Below are positions 6,354 through 12,271 of a DNA stretch of 13,537 nucleotides, piece after piece; position 1 is the stretch's first letter; every line of letters begins with the position of its first letter. The stretch lies in the NCBI GenBank assembly GCA_035369845.1, contig DAOOVD010000059.1, positions 1 through 13,537 of the forward strand, given 5' to 3'. Below the pieces are notes generated by a model, which ran no database searches, was not told the DNA's origin, and was given only the letters and a program-made list of their open reading frames with translations. The position numbers were made by a program, and so were the translations under genes. The stretch comes from DAOOVD01 sp035369845. Lineage in GTDB: Bacteria > Bacillota > Desulfotomaculia > Desulfotomaculales > Pelotomaculaceae.

Positions 6354-6381
6354 CCGACTACCGACTACTGACTACCGACGA
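6354..6381 (-). repeat. Heptamer array, four units, stop-codon side of rplE-rpsN gap
   Basis: Units on the plus strand are CCGACTA twice, then CTGACTA and CCGACGA. The array begins 7 bases after the rplE stop in the direction of transcription and is the inverted partner of 6281-6308. Confidence 0.8.
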
Positions 6382-6388
6382 CTTAATA

Positions 6389-6931
6389 TTACGCCGCCCG
6401 GAACGGCGCTCCCATGAGCGTCAACAACTCTTTCGCCTCTTCATCGGTCCTGGCCGTGGTCACGAAGATGATGTCCATCCCGCGGATTTTGTCAATCTTG
6501 TCATAATCCACCTCCGGGAAAATCAGCTGCTCCCGGACGCCCATGCTGTAGTTGCCCCGCCCGTCGAACGATTTCGGCGAAATGCCGCGGAAGTCGCGCA
6601 CCCTGGGCAGGGCTATATTGAACAGCTTGTCGACGAACTCGTACATCCTTTCGCCGCGCAGGGTCACTTTGGCGCCGACGGTCATCCCGGCGCGCAGCTT
6701 AAACGCGGCTATGGATTTCTTCGCTTTGGTCACCACCGGCTTTTGGCCGGTAATGGCCATCAGGTCGTTTACCGCCCCGTCGATAATCTTGGAGTTCTGT
6801 ATCGCCTCGCCCAGGCCCATGTTTATCACAACTTTTTCCAGCCTGGGAACCTGCATGACGTTCTTGTAATTGAACTTTTTCATCATCGCGGGAATAATGT
6901 CTTTCCTGTATTTTTCCTTCAGTCTCGGCAC
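6389..6931 (-). CDS. rplE: 50S ribosomal protein L5
   Basis: Taking the GTG at 6931, the protein has 180 residues and starts MPRLKEKYRKDIIPAMMKKF, aligning with the family start MxRLKEKY. A TTG directly before it (6934) is the alternative; GGAGG lies 5 bases from the TTG and 8 from the GTG, which favours the GTG. Signatures are VVTKAKKSIAAFKLRAGM, VTLRGERMYEFVDKL, RDFRGISPKSFDGRGNYSMG and the C-terminal RGMDIIFVTTARTDEEAKELL. L5 binds 5S rRNA and contacts P-site tRNA. The stop is TAA. A 28-base heptamer array begins 7 bases after it. Confidence 0.97.
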   Translation of the reverse strand: MPRLKEKYRKDIIPAMMKKFNYKNVMQVPRLEKVVINMGLGEAIQNSKIIDGAVNDLMAITGQKPVVTKAKKSIAAFKLRAGMTVGAKVTLRGERMYEFVDKLFNIALPRVRDFRGISPKSFDGRGNYSMGVREQLIFPEVDYDKIDKIRGMDIIFVTTARTDEEAKELLTLMGAPFRAA

Positions 6932-7003
6932 CAACGCTACCTCCCTTGTCGGGCGCCCGTCTCCGGTCTTTCCAAGTATCCTGCACGGTAGCGCCCCGAC
7001 GTC

Positions 7004-7327
7004 TTAAATCGATTCCCCGCATTTCTTGCAAATGCGGATTTTTTCCCCGCTTTCAAGAATTTTTTTGCCCACCCTGGTCGGGGAGTTGCACTTGCCGCAG
7101 AAAAGCATGACGTTGGAGCTGTGGATAGGCGCCTCCTTTTCCACTATGCCTCCCTGGGGCATCTTCTGGGTGGGCCGGGTATGGCGTTTTACTATGTTCA
7201 CACCTTCAACGACCACGCGGTTCTTGTCGGGGATCACGGAAAGAATCTTGCCTTTCTTGCCGGCGCTCTTTCCGGTTATCACCAGTACTGTATCGCCTTT
7301 ACGAACGTGGATTTTTGTTTTGGCCAC
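7004..7327 (-). CDS. rplX: 50S ribosomal protein L24 with C-terminal four-cysteine zinc ribbon
   Basis: From the GTG at 7327 the protein has 107 residues. It starts MAKTKIHVRKGDTVLVITGK with the L24 KOW motif (residues about 8-35), followed by GVNIVKRHTRPTQ and QGGIVEKEAPIHSSNVML. Cysteines at 77, 80, 100 and 103 form two CxxC pairs that fit a zinc ribbon in the C-terminal part; many Clostridia keep this, Bacillus subtilis has lost it. An in-frame GTG at 7339 lies inside the AGGAGGTG ribosome site itself, so the downstream GTG, 11 bases after GGAGG, is the better start. L24 is an early 50S assembly initiator. The stop is TAA. Confidence 0.95.
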   Translation of the reverse strand: MAKTKIHVRKGDTVLVITGKSAGKKGKILSVIPDKNRVVVEGVNIVKRHTRPTQKMPQGGIVEKEAPIHSSNVMLFCGKCNSPTRVGKKILESGEKIRICKKCGESI

Positions 7328-7477
7328 GAACTTTTTCACCTCCTAATCACACAGGCCGCATGCCGCATGCCCGGCCGCAGGCGGTAACGCCCGGACCCGG
7401 TTGCCCTTACAACGCGAGAGCGCCCCGCGTCTTACGCCTTTTGCGGCATTTATACGCCGCATCCTCCTGATTGTTAC

Positions 7478-7498
7478 GGCAGTGACTTCGTCACCGCC
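7478..7498 (-). repeat. 9-base hairpin downstream of rplN
   Basis: In the minus-strand transcript GGCGGTGAC and GTCACTGCC pair over 9 positions, one a G-U, around a 3-base loop. On the plus strand that position would be an A-C mismatch, so the fold suits the transcribed strand. It begins about 15 bases after the rplN stop. A second stem, TGCGGC (7442-7447) with GCCGCA (7456-7461), lies just downstream. Confidence 0.65.
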
Positions 7499-7513
7499 CG
7501 CCCCGGTTTTTTC

Positions 7514-7882
7514 CTAAAGAACCTCCGGAGCCAGGGAAACTATCCTCATAAAATCACGTTCCCTCAATTCCCGGGCAACCGGCCCGAAAATACGGGTGCC
7601 GCGCGGACTTTTGTCGTCCTTGATAACCACCGCGGCATTCTCGTCAAACTTGATATATGAACCGTCGGGACGCCGCACTTCTTTCTTGGTGCGCACCACC
7701 ACGGCTTTTACGACGTCGCCTTTTTTCACGACACCGCCGGGCGCCGCTTCTTTTACGGAACAGATCACAATGTCGCCGACACTGGCGTAACGGCGGAGCG
7801 CCCCGCCCAGGACGCGTATGCACATCAGCCTGCGGGCTCCGGTGTTGTCAGCCACGTTTAATATAGACTGGACCTGAATCAC
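7514..7882 (-). CDS. rplN: 50S ribosomal protein L14
   Basis: The protein has 122 residues, the exact usual length of L14. It starts MIQVQSILNVADNTGARRLMCIRVLGG, and contains VGDIVICSVKEAAPGG, GDVVKAVVVRTKKEVRR and GTRIFGPVARELRERDFMRIVSLAPEVL. L14 lies at the subunit interface and contacts 16S rRNA. The start is GTG with GGAGG 8 bases upstream. The stop is TAG. This gene opens the spc block, only 31 bases after rpsQ, so S10 and spc genes are probably one transcript here. The 186-base gap to rplX is one of the longest in the spc block. Confidence 0.98.
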   Translation of the reverse strand: MIQVQSILNVADNTGARRLMCIRVLGGALRRYASVGDIVICSVKEAAPGGVVKKGDVVKAVVVRTKKEVRRPDGSYIKFDENAAVVIKDDKSPRGTRIFGPVARELRERDFMRIVSLAPEVL

Positions 7883-7913
7883 AGCCGCAACCTCCCCAAT
7901 TCACTTCTCGGTT

Positions 7914-8177
7914 TTAAATTTGCTCGGCCCTTTCCAGGATCTCAACAACCCGCCACCGCTTTTCCTTTGACAGGGGCCTGGTTTCCATGAGTTTAACCTT
8001 GTCGCCCATACGGCAGGAATTATTTTCGTCATGAGCTTTGAACTTCTTGGTACGGCGAATAATGCGCTGGTACAGGGGGTGCCTGACCAGGGTCTCGACT
8101 GCCACAACCACGGTTTTTTCCATTTTATTGCTTACTACTCTGCCGGTAAGCACTTTGCGCTTGCCACGCTGTTCCAC
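7914..8177 (-). CDS. rpsQ: 30S ribosomal protein S17
   Basis: From the GTG at 8177 the protein has 87 residues, beginning MEQRGKRKVLTGRVVSNKMEKT, which is the S17 OB-fold N-terminus. Further signatures are VAVETLVRHPLYQRIIRRTKKFKAHDE and the C-terminal METRPLSKEKRWRVVEILE. The reading frame continues to 8282, but the 35 extra residues have no S17 resemblance, and GGGGGT just before the GTG fits a ribosome site. S17 is a primary 16S rRNA-binding protein in the body of the 30S subunit. It follows rpmC by 35 bases. The stop is TAA. Confidence 0.96.
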   Translation of the reverse strand: MEQRGKRKVLTGRVVSNKMEKTVVVAVETLVRHPLYQRIIRRTKKFKAHDENNSCRMGDKVKLMETRPLSKEKRWRVVEILERAEQI

Positions 8178-8212
8178 CCAACTACCCCCTTTCTTTCCCG
8201 GCCGCACCCGGC

Positions 8213-8416
8213 TCAGGCCCTTACAATGCCCAACTCGCGTTCGCGGATAATGGTCTTTACTCTGGCAATCTTGCGGCGGCACTCTTTGAGCTTCATCGGG
8301 TTGTCAAGCTGTCCGGTCGCCCATTGAAACCTCAGTTTAAAGAGCTCATCCTTCGACTCTTCCAGTTTCCTCTTGAGCTCGTCATCGGTCAAATCCCTGA
8401 GTTCCTTAGCCTTCAT
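8213..8416 (-). CDS. rpmC: 50S ribosomal protein L29
   Basis: From the ATG at 8416 the protein has 67 residues and starts MKAKELRDLTDDELKRKLEE, the family N-terminus. The frame is open to a start at 8446, but that would add ten residues (MSNVRKRVRS) absent from the family. Other signatures are LFKLRFQWATGQLDNP and the C-terminal RRKIARVKTIIRER. The protein is nearly all helical. L29 sits beside L23 at the tunnel exit. It overlaps rplP by 11 bases and has GAGG close to the ATG plus a further AGAGGG upstream. Confidence 0.97.
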   Translation of the reverse strand: MKAKELRDLTDDELKRKLEESKDELFKLRFQWATGQLDNPMKLKECRRKIARVKTIIRERELGIVRA

Positions 8417-8840
8417 TGACCTCACCCTCTTCCTGACGTTTGACAAACTTTGTTTTAATCGGAAGCTTGTGGGATGCCAAACGCATTGCCTCGCGGGCGA
8501 CCTCTTCCGACACGCCCGCCAGTTCGAACATTATCCGGCCGGGTTTGACCACCGCCACCCAGTATTCCGGGGTGCCCTTGCCGGATCCCATCCGGGTTTC
8601 CGCCGGTTTTGCGGTGATGGGCTTATCCGGGAATATTCTGATCCATACCTTGCCGCCGCGCTTGATATGACGGGTCATCGCAATACGGGCGGCTTCTATC
8701 TGCCTGTTGGTAATCCAGGCCGGCTCCAGGGCCTGAAGGCCGTATTCGCCAAAGTTGATCTCCCTGCCGCCTTTAGCCTGGCCGCCGCCCGGACGGCCCC
8801 TGTGCTGCTTGCGGTATTTAACTCTTTTCGGTATAAGCAT
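8406..8840 (-). CDS. rplP: 50S ribosomal protein L16
   Basis: The protein has 144 residues and starts MLIPKRVKYRKQHRGRPGG. Conserved stretches include ALEPAWITNRQIEAARIA, KRGGKVWIRIFPDKPIT and RMGSGKGTPEYWVAVVKPG. L16 binds near the A site and 5S rRNA in the 50S subunit and is a late assembly protein. The start is ATG; its GGAGG site lies in the last codons of rpsC, which ends 5 bases upstream. The 3' end overlaps rpmC by 11 bases, which suggests coupled translation of L16 and L29. The stop is TAA. Confidence 0.98.
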   Translation of the reverse strand: MLIPKRVKYRKQHRGRPGGGQAKGGREINFGEYGLQALEPAWITNRQIEAARIAMTRHIKRGGKVWIRIFPDKPITAKPAETRMGSGKGTPEYWVAVVKPGRIMFELAGVSEEVAREAMRLASHKLPIKTKFVKRQEEGEVNEG

Positions 8841-8845
8841 CTGCC

Positions 8846-9544
8846 CTATTCGCCTCCTTCACCGGCAGCCGCTTTCCCTCCCTTTGCTGGAGCTTTCGAG
8901 GGTTCGCTTTTGGCTTCCGGCAAAACTTCTCCTCTGTAAATCCACACTTTGACTCCGATCTTCCCATAGGTGGTGTTGGCTTCGGCAAAACCGTAATCTA
9001 TATCGGCGCGCAGGGTGTGCAGGGGCACCTTGCCCTCGCTGTACCATTCGGTACGGGCTATTTCGGCGCCCGCCAGGCGGCCGCCGCAGGCGACCTTGAT
9101 CCCTTTCGCGCCCATTTTCATGGAACGGGAAACCACCTGTTTCATGGCTCTTCTGAAGGCAATCCTTTTTTCGAGCTGGGCCGCCACGTTCTCGGCGACA
9201 AGCTGCGCATCCAGCTCGGGAACCTTTATCTCCACAATATTGACGTTGACCTGTTTGCCTGTAAGGCTCTCCAGTTGTTTGCGCAGGTTTTCCACCTCGG
9301 CGCCGCCTCTGCCGATGACAATCCCCGGCTTGGCGGTGTGGATAAAAACTCTGATCCGGTTGGCCGCCCGTTCTATCTGAACCCTGGAAATTCCCGCCGC
9401 AAAGAGTTTTTTCTTGATGAATTTCCTTATCCTGATATCCTCGTGCAGGAGGTCCGCGTAATTCTTTTTGTCGGCAAACCACTTGCCTTCCCAGTCCCTG
9501 ATTATTCCGATCCTAAGACCTACAGGATTTACTTTCTGCCCCAC
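8846..9544 (-). CDS. rpsC: 30S ribosomal protein S3
   Basis: From the GTG at 9544 the protein has 232 residues and starts MGQKVNPVGLRIGIIRDW, exactly the family N-terminus. The open frame extends to a TTG at 9577, but those 11 extra residues lie inside rplV and do not fit S3; AGGAGGG about 9 bases before the GTG also supports the shorter start. The type-2 KH domain shows PGIVIGRGGAEVENL, with its GRGG loop at about 78-81. S3 forms part of the mRNA entry tunnel of the 30S subunit. The C-terminal tail after about 210 is low-complexity (Lys, Ala, Gly, Glu). The stop is TAG, 5 bases before rplP. Confidence 0.97.
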   Translation of the reverse strand: MGQKVNPVGLRIGIIRDWEGKWFADKKNYADLLHEDIRIRKFIKKKLFAAGISRVQIERAANRIRVFIHTAKPGIVIGRGGAEVENLRKQLESLTGKQVNVNIVEIKVPELDAQLVAENVAAQLEKRIAFRRAMKQVVSRSMKMGAKGIKVACGGRLAGAEIARTEWYSEGKVPLHTLRADIDYGFAEANTTYGKIGVKVWIYRGEVLPEAKSEPSKAPAKGGKAAAGEGGE

Positions 9545-9551
9545 GGAAAAC

Positions 9552-9893
9552 TTATCCCTCCTCTTTCTCGGCAACAACCACGGTTATGTGGCTGGTACGC
9601 CTGCGCAGAATGTCGGCGCGCCCCATCGCCCGGGGCTGATAGCGCTTTAAAGTGGGCCCCTGATCCACGTAGCATCTTTTTATGAATAACTCGTCCCTGT
9701 TCATCTGCAGATTGTTTTCCGCATTCGCGGCGGCGGACTTCACCACTTTGGTCACCGCCGACGAGGCCCGCTTGGGCGTGTACCTGAGAATGGCGAGCGC
9801 CTCGTCCACTTTTTTGCCCCGGATGAGGTCCACCACTTGACGGACCTTGCGCGGGGACAGCTTTATGAACCTGGATACGGCTTTGGCCTCCAT
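9552..9893 (-). CDS. rplV: 50S ribosomal protein L22
   Basis: The protein has 113 residues. It begins MEAKAVSRFIKLSPRKVRQVVDLIRGK, the typical L22 N-terminus, and ends in the beta-hairpin region GPTLKRYQPRAMGRADILRRRTSHI that reaches into the exit tunnel and is a site of macrolide-resistance changes. The ATG follows AGGGGG about 9 bases upstream. The stop TAA lies 7 bases before the rpsC start, and the rpsC Shine-Dalgarno site overlaps the end of rplV, so the two are probably translated as a coupled pair. Confidence 0.98.
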   Translation of the reverse strand: MEAKAVSRFIKLSPRKVRQVVDLIRGKKVDEALAILRYTPKRASSAVTKVVKSAAANAENNLQMNRDELFIKRCYVDQGPTLKRYQPRAMGRADILRRRTSHITVVVAEKEEG

Positions 9894-9909
9894 AATGTTA
9901 ACCCCCTAT

Positions 9910-9977
9910 CAGTCGTCAGCCGTACGTGCGGCGGCGCTTCTCCGAAATACCCGCTCGCGCCTTACGGCTTACGCCTA
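9910..9977 (-). repeat. Degenerate heptamer inverted pair in the rpsS-rplV gap
   Basis: CAGTCGT and CAGCCGT (9910-9923) lie 17 bases upstream of the rplV start. The inverted partner ACGGCTT and ACGCCTA is at 9964-9977. They match at 11 of 14 positions, plus one G-U pair in the transcript. Only two clear units remain on each side, so this is a weak member of the family. Confidence 0.45.
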
Positions 9978-10017
9978 TCTTCCTACGCTCCTCGTGCCTT
10001 TCGTGACGCCTGCGTCT

Positions 10018-10302
10018 TTACTTCAAGGCCGTCGATCTCTCGGTATGGTGGCCGTGCCCCCTGAAAACCCTGGTGGGGGCGAACTCTCCCAGTTTGTGTC
10101 CCACCATGTCTTCGGTAATATAAACGGGGACGTGCTTTCTGCCGTCGTGCACGGCAATAGTGTGGCCGACCATCTCGGGGAAAATGGTGGAGCGCCTCGA
10201 CCATGTCTTGATCACCCTTTTTTCCCCGGTCTCATTCATCTTTTTTATTCTCGCCAGGAGCCGCTCCTCGCAATAAGGCCCCTTCTTCAATGAACGACCC
10301 AA
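10018..10302 (-). CDS. rpsS: 30S ribosomal protein S19
   Basis: The protein has 94 residues, beginning MGRSLKKGPYCEERLLARI and containing IKTWSRRSTIFPEMVGHTIAVHDGRKHVPV, the core S19 signature, and FAPTRVFRGHGHH near the C-terminus. S19 lies in the head of the 30S subunit, paired with S13 and close to the A-site finger. The start is TTG (reading as methionine), supported by GGAGG 7 bases upstream and by the family N-terminus. The stop is TAA. It is separated from rplB by a 111-base gap filled by a paired heptamer-array element, and from rplV by a 124-base gap with a degenerate relative of it. Confidence 0.98.
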   Translation of the reverse strand: MGRSLKKGPYCEERLLARIKKMNETGEKRVIKTWSRRSTIFPEMVGHTIAVHDGRKHVPVYITEDMVGHKLGEFAPTRVFRGHGHHTERSTALK

Positions 10303-10323
10303 AACTTTGCCTCCTCTCGTTTT

Positions 10324-10351
10324 GGTCGCAAGTCGTTGGTCGTTAGCCGTC
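10324..10351 (-). repeat. Heptamer array, four units, gene-start side of rplB-rpsS gap
   Basis: Units on the plus strand are GGTCGCA, AGTCGTT, GGTCGTT and AGCCGTC. The array ends 22 bases before the rpsS start codon, just upstream of its ribosome site. Bases 10332-10347 are the inverted complement of 10385-10400 at 14 of 16 positions. Confidence 0.72.
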
Positions 10352-10385
10352 CGCGAAATTCCGGCTGAACAAAATACCTTTCATG

Positions 10386-10413
10386 CTAACCACCAACCAC
10401 CAACCACCAACCG
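10386..10413 (-). repeat. Heptamer array, four units, abutting the rplB stop codon
   Basis: Units on the plus strand are CTAACCA, CCAACCA twice, and CCAACCG. The array touches the rplB stop codon (10414-10416) with no base between. It is the inverted partner of 10324-10351, with a loop of about 37 bases. Confidence 0.82.
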
Positions 10414-11238
10414 CTACTTGGTTCTCCGTTTGACGATCAGTCTGTCGGCCGGTTTTTTCTTTCTGGTTCTGGCGCCCAGGGCCGGCTTGCCCCACGGTGT
10501 AACCGGGTTGCGCCCGATGGGTGAACGGCCTTCACCGCCGCCGTGCGGGTGATCCACCGGGTTCATGACAACTCCCCGCACCGTCGGACGGATCCCCAGC
10601 CAGCGCTTTCTGCCGGCTTTGCCGATGGTGATATTCTCGTGCTCGACATTGCCGACCTGACCGACGGTGGCGCGGCATTCCAGAAGGATAAGGCGCATTT
10701 CGCCGGAGGGCATTCTGATGTTCGCGTACTTGCCTTCCTTGGCCATCAACTGCGCCGAGGTTCCCGCGGAGCGGACCAGTTTTCCGCCCCCCTTCGGGTA
10801 AAGCTCGATGTTGTGAATCATCGTACCCACCGGAATATTTCTCAGCGGCAAGCAGTTGCCCGCCTTGATGTCGGCATCCGGTCCGGATACCACCTTCTGC
10901 CCCACTTCCAGGCCCACCGGCGCCAAAATGTAGCGCTTTTCCCCGTCGGCGTAGCTCAACAGCGCTATGCGCGCGCTCCGGTTGGGATCGTACTCGATGC
11001 CGACGACCCTGGCCGGGATGCCGTCCTTGTCTCTTTTGAAGTCGATTACCCTGTACAAACGTTTATGGCCGCCGCCGCGGTGTCTTACCGTAATCCTTCC
11101 CTGGGCGTTCCTGCCGCCGCTCTTCTTCAGCGGCCGCAAGAGAGATTTTTCCGGCTCGGTTTTGGTGATCTCCTTAAAGTCCGAAACTGTTACGAACCGC
11201 CGGCCGGGTGAGGTCGGTTTAAACTTTTTTACAGCCAC
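10414..11238 (-). CDS. rplB: 50S ribosomal protein L2
   Basis: The protein has 274 residues, normal for L2. It starts MAVKKFKPTSPGRRFVT and contains the RNA-binding core with GRITVRHRGGGHKR near residue 50 and the C-terminal PVDHPHGGGEGRSPIGR stretch. The latter holds the histidine known to be important for peptidyl transferase activity. L2 binds 23S rRNA at the subunit interface. The start is GTG, preceded by GGAGGTG at a suitable distance; the stop is TAG. The first base after the stop begins a 28-base array of four 7-base repeats (10386-10413), an unusual arrangement described under findings. Confidence 0.98.
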   Translation of the reverse strand: MAVKKFKPTSPGRRFVTVSDFKEITKTEPEKSLLRPLKKSGGRNAQGRITVRHRGGGHKRLYRVIDFKRDKDGIPARVVGIEYDPNRSARIALLSYADGEKRYILAPVGLEVGQKVVSGPDADIKAGNCLPLRNIPVGTMIHNIELYPKGGGKLVRSAGTSAQLMAKEGKYANIRMPSGEMRLILLECRATVGQVGNVEHENITIGKAGRKRWLGIRPTVRGVVMNPVDHPHGGGEGRSPIGRNPVTPWGKPALGARTRKKKPADRLIVKRRTK

Positions 11239-11275
11239 AGGGAATTCACCTCCTTTATGTCGTAGGTATCAGGCC

Positions 11276-11563
11276 TTACATTCCTTCCAGGATCTCTATC
11301 TTGTCGCCTTTTCTCAGTTTTACTATTGCTTTTTTGGTGTCGGGAGTCTTGCCGGGAATGTTTCTGACTCTCTTCCATTTGCCCTTTACCCGCATCGTGT
11401 TGACCTTTTCCACCTTGACCTTGAAAAGATGCTCGACGGCCTGCTTTATTTCAATCTTGTTGGCCTTCGGGTCGACGATAAAGGTGTATTTGTTCTTCTG
11501 CATGAGGGATGTGCTTTTCTCGGTGACAACCGGTTTCTTCAGGATGTCGCGCGGGTTTTTCAT
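11276..11563 (-). CDS. rplW: 50S ribosomal protein L23
   Basis: The protein has 95 residues and the L23 pattern: MKNPRDILKKPVVTEKS at the N-terminus, a central TFIVDPKANKIEIKQAVE strand-helix region, and VNTMRVKGK followed by the basic loop. L23 sits at the exit of the peptide tunnel and is the docking site for trigger factor and SRP. The start ATG overlaps the rplD stop by one base (TGATG), and its GGAGG site lies inside the end of rplD, so the two are probably translationally coupled. The stop is TAA. Confidence 0.97.
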   Translation of the reverse strand: MKNPRDILKKPVVTEKSTSLMQKNKYTFIVDPKANKIEIKQAVEHLFKVKVEKVNTMRVKGKWKRVRNIPGKTPDTKKAIVKLRKGDKIEILEGM

Positions 11564-12183
11564 CAGACGAACACCTCCTCGACCCTGGCCACGGCGTCTT
11601 TCGTAATAACCAGCTTGTCGTAGGCCAAAATATCGTATACGTTGAGGCCGGAAGCCGCCAGCGGCTTGATGTTTGGTATGTTCCTGGCGGATTTCGCCAC
11701 TGTCTCGTCTTTTTCAGCCGTAACTACGAGAGCGTCGCTCACCTTGAGATTGTTGAGTATCCTCACCATGTCCTTCGTCTTGGGCCGTTCGAGCTTGAGA
11801 CTTTCAAGCACGACTATATCCCCGGAGTTTACCTTGGCGGACAAAGCCGACTTCAGAGCCAGCCTCCTGACTTTTTTGGGCAGTCTGTAACCGTAATCTC
11901 TCGGATGGGGTCCGAATACGATCCCCCCGCCGCGCCAGATGGGCGAGCGTATCGAGCCGTGGCGGGCCCTGCCGGTGCCTTTCTGGCGCCACGGCTTGCG
12001 GCCGCCGCCGCTGACCTCCGCCCTGGTTTTGGTGTCGTGCGTGCCGAGCCGGCGTCTGGCAAGGTGCATTACAACAGCGTCGTGAAGAACCGGCTCATTG
12101 ACCTGGACGCCGAAAATCTCGTCTTTCAAGATCATCTCGCCGACCTGCTCGCCGTTGATATTGTACAATGCTACTGTGGGCAT
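11563..12183 (-). CDS. rplD: 50S ribosomal protein L4
   Basis: The protein has 206 residues, beginning MPTVALYNINGEQVGEM. The long internal loop includes TRAEVSGGGRKPWRQKGTGR and ARHGSIRSPIWRGGG, the L4 tentacle that lines the peptide exit tunnel and is a known site of macrolide-resistance changes. The frame stays open upstream to an ATG at 12255, but the 24 extra residues do not look like L4, and a strong AAAGGAGGTA site lies just before the ATG at 12183, so that start is chosen. In Escherichia coli L4 represses its own operon; no matching leader is recognised here. The stop TGA shares its A with the rplW ATG. Confidence 0.97.
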   Translation of the reverse strand: MPTVALYNINGEQVGEMILKDEIFGVQVNEPVLHDAVVMHLARRRLGTHDTKTRAEVSGGGRKPWRQKGTGRARHGSIRSPIWRGGGIVFGPHPRDYGYRLPKKVRRLALKSALSAKVNSGDIVVLESLKLERPKTKDMVRILNNLKVSDALVVTAEKDETVAKSARNIPNIKPLAASGLNVYDILAYDKLVITKDAVARVEEVFV

Positions 12184-12271
12184 AATATACCTCCTTTGGG
12201 TCGTGTGCAGCGGGCCGTGGGCTGATCCGGCCGCGGGCGGTCCCGCTCCCCGCATCCTGCGGTTTCAATTC

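Noticed and set aside
12184..12255. Longer N-terminus for L4 starting at 12255
   Set aside because: The extra residues have no likeness to L4, and a strong ribosome site immediately precedes the ATG at 12183. The stretch holds a small CCGCA/TGCGG stem (12250-12262) and otherwise nothing recognisable.
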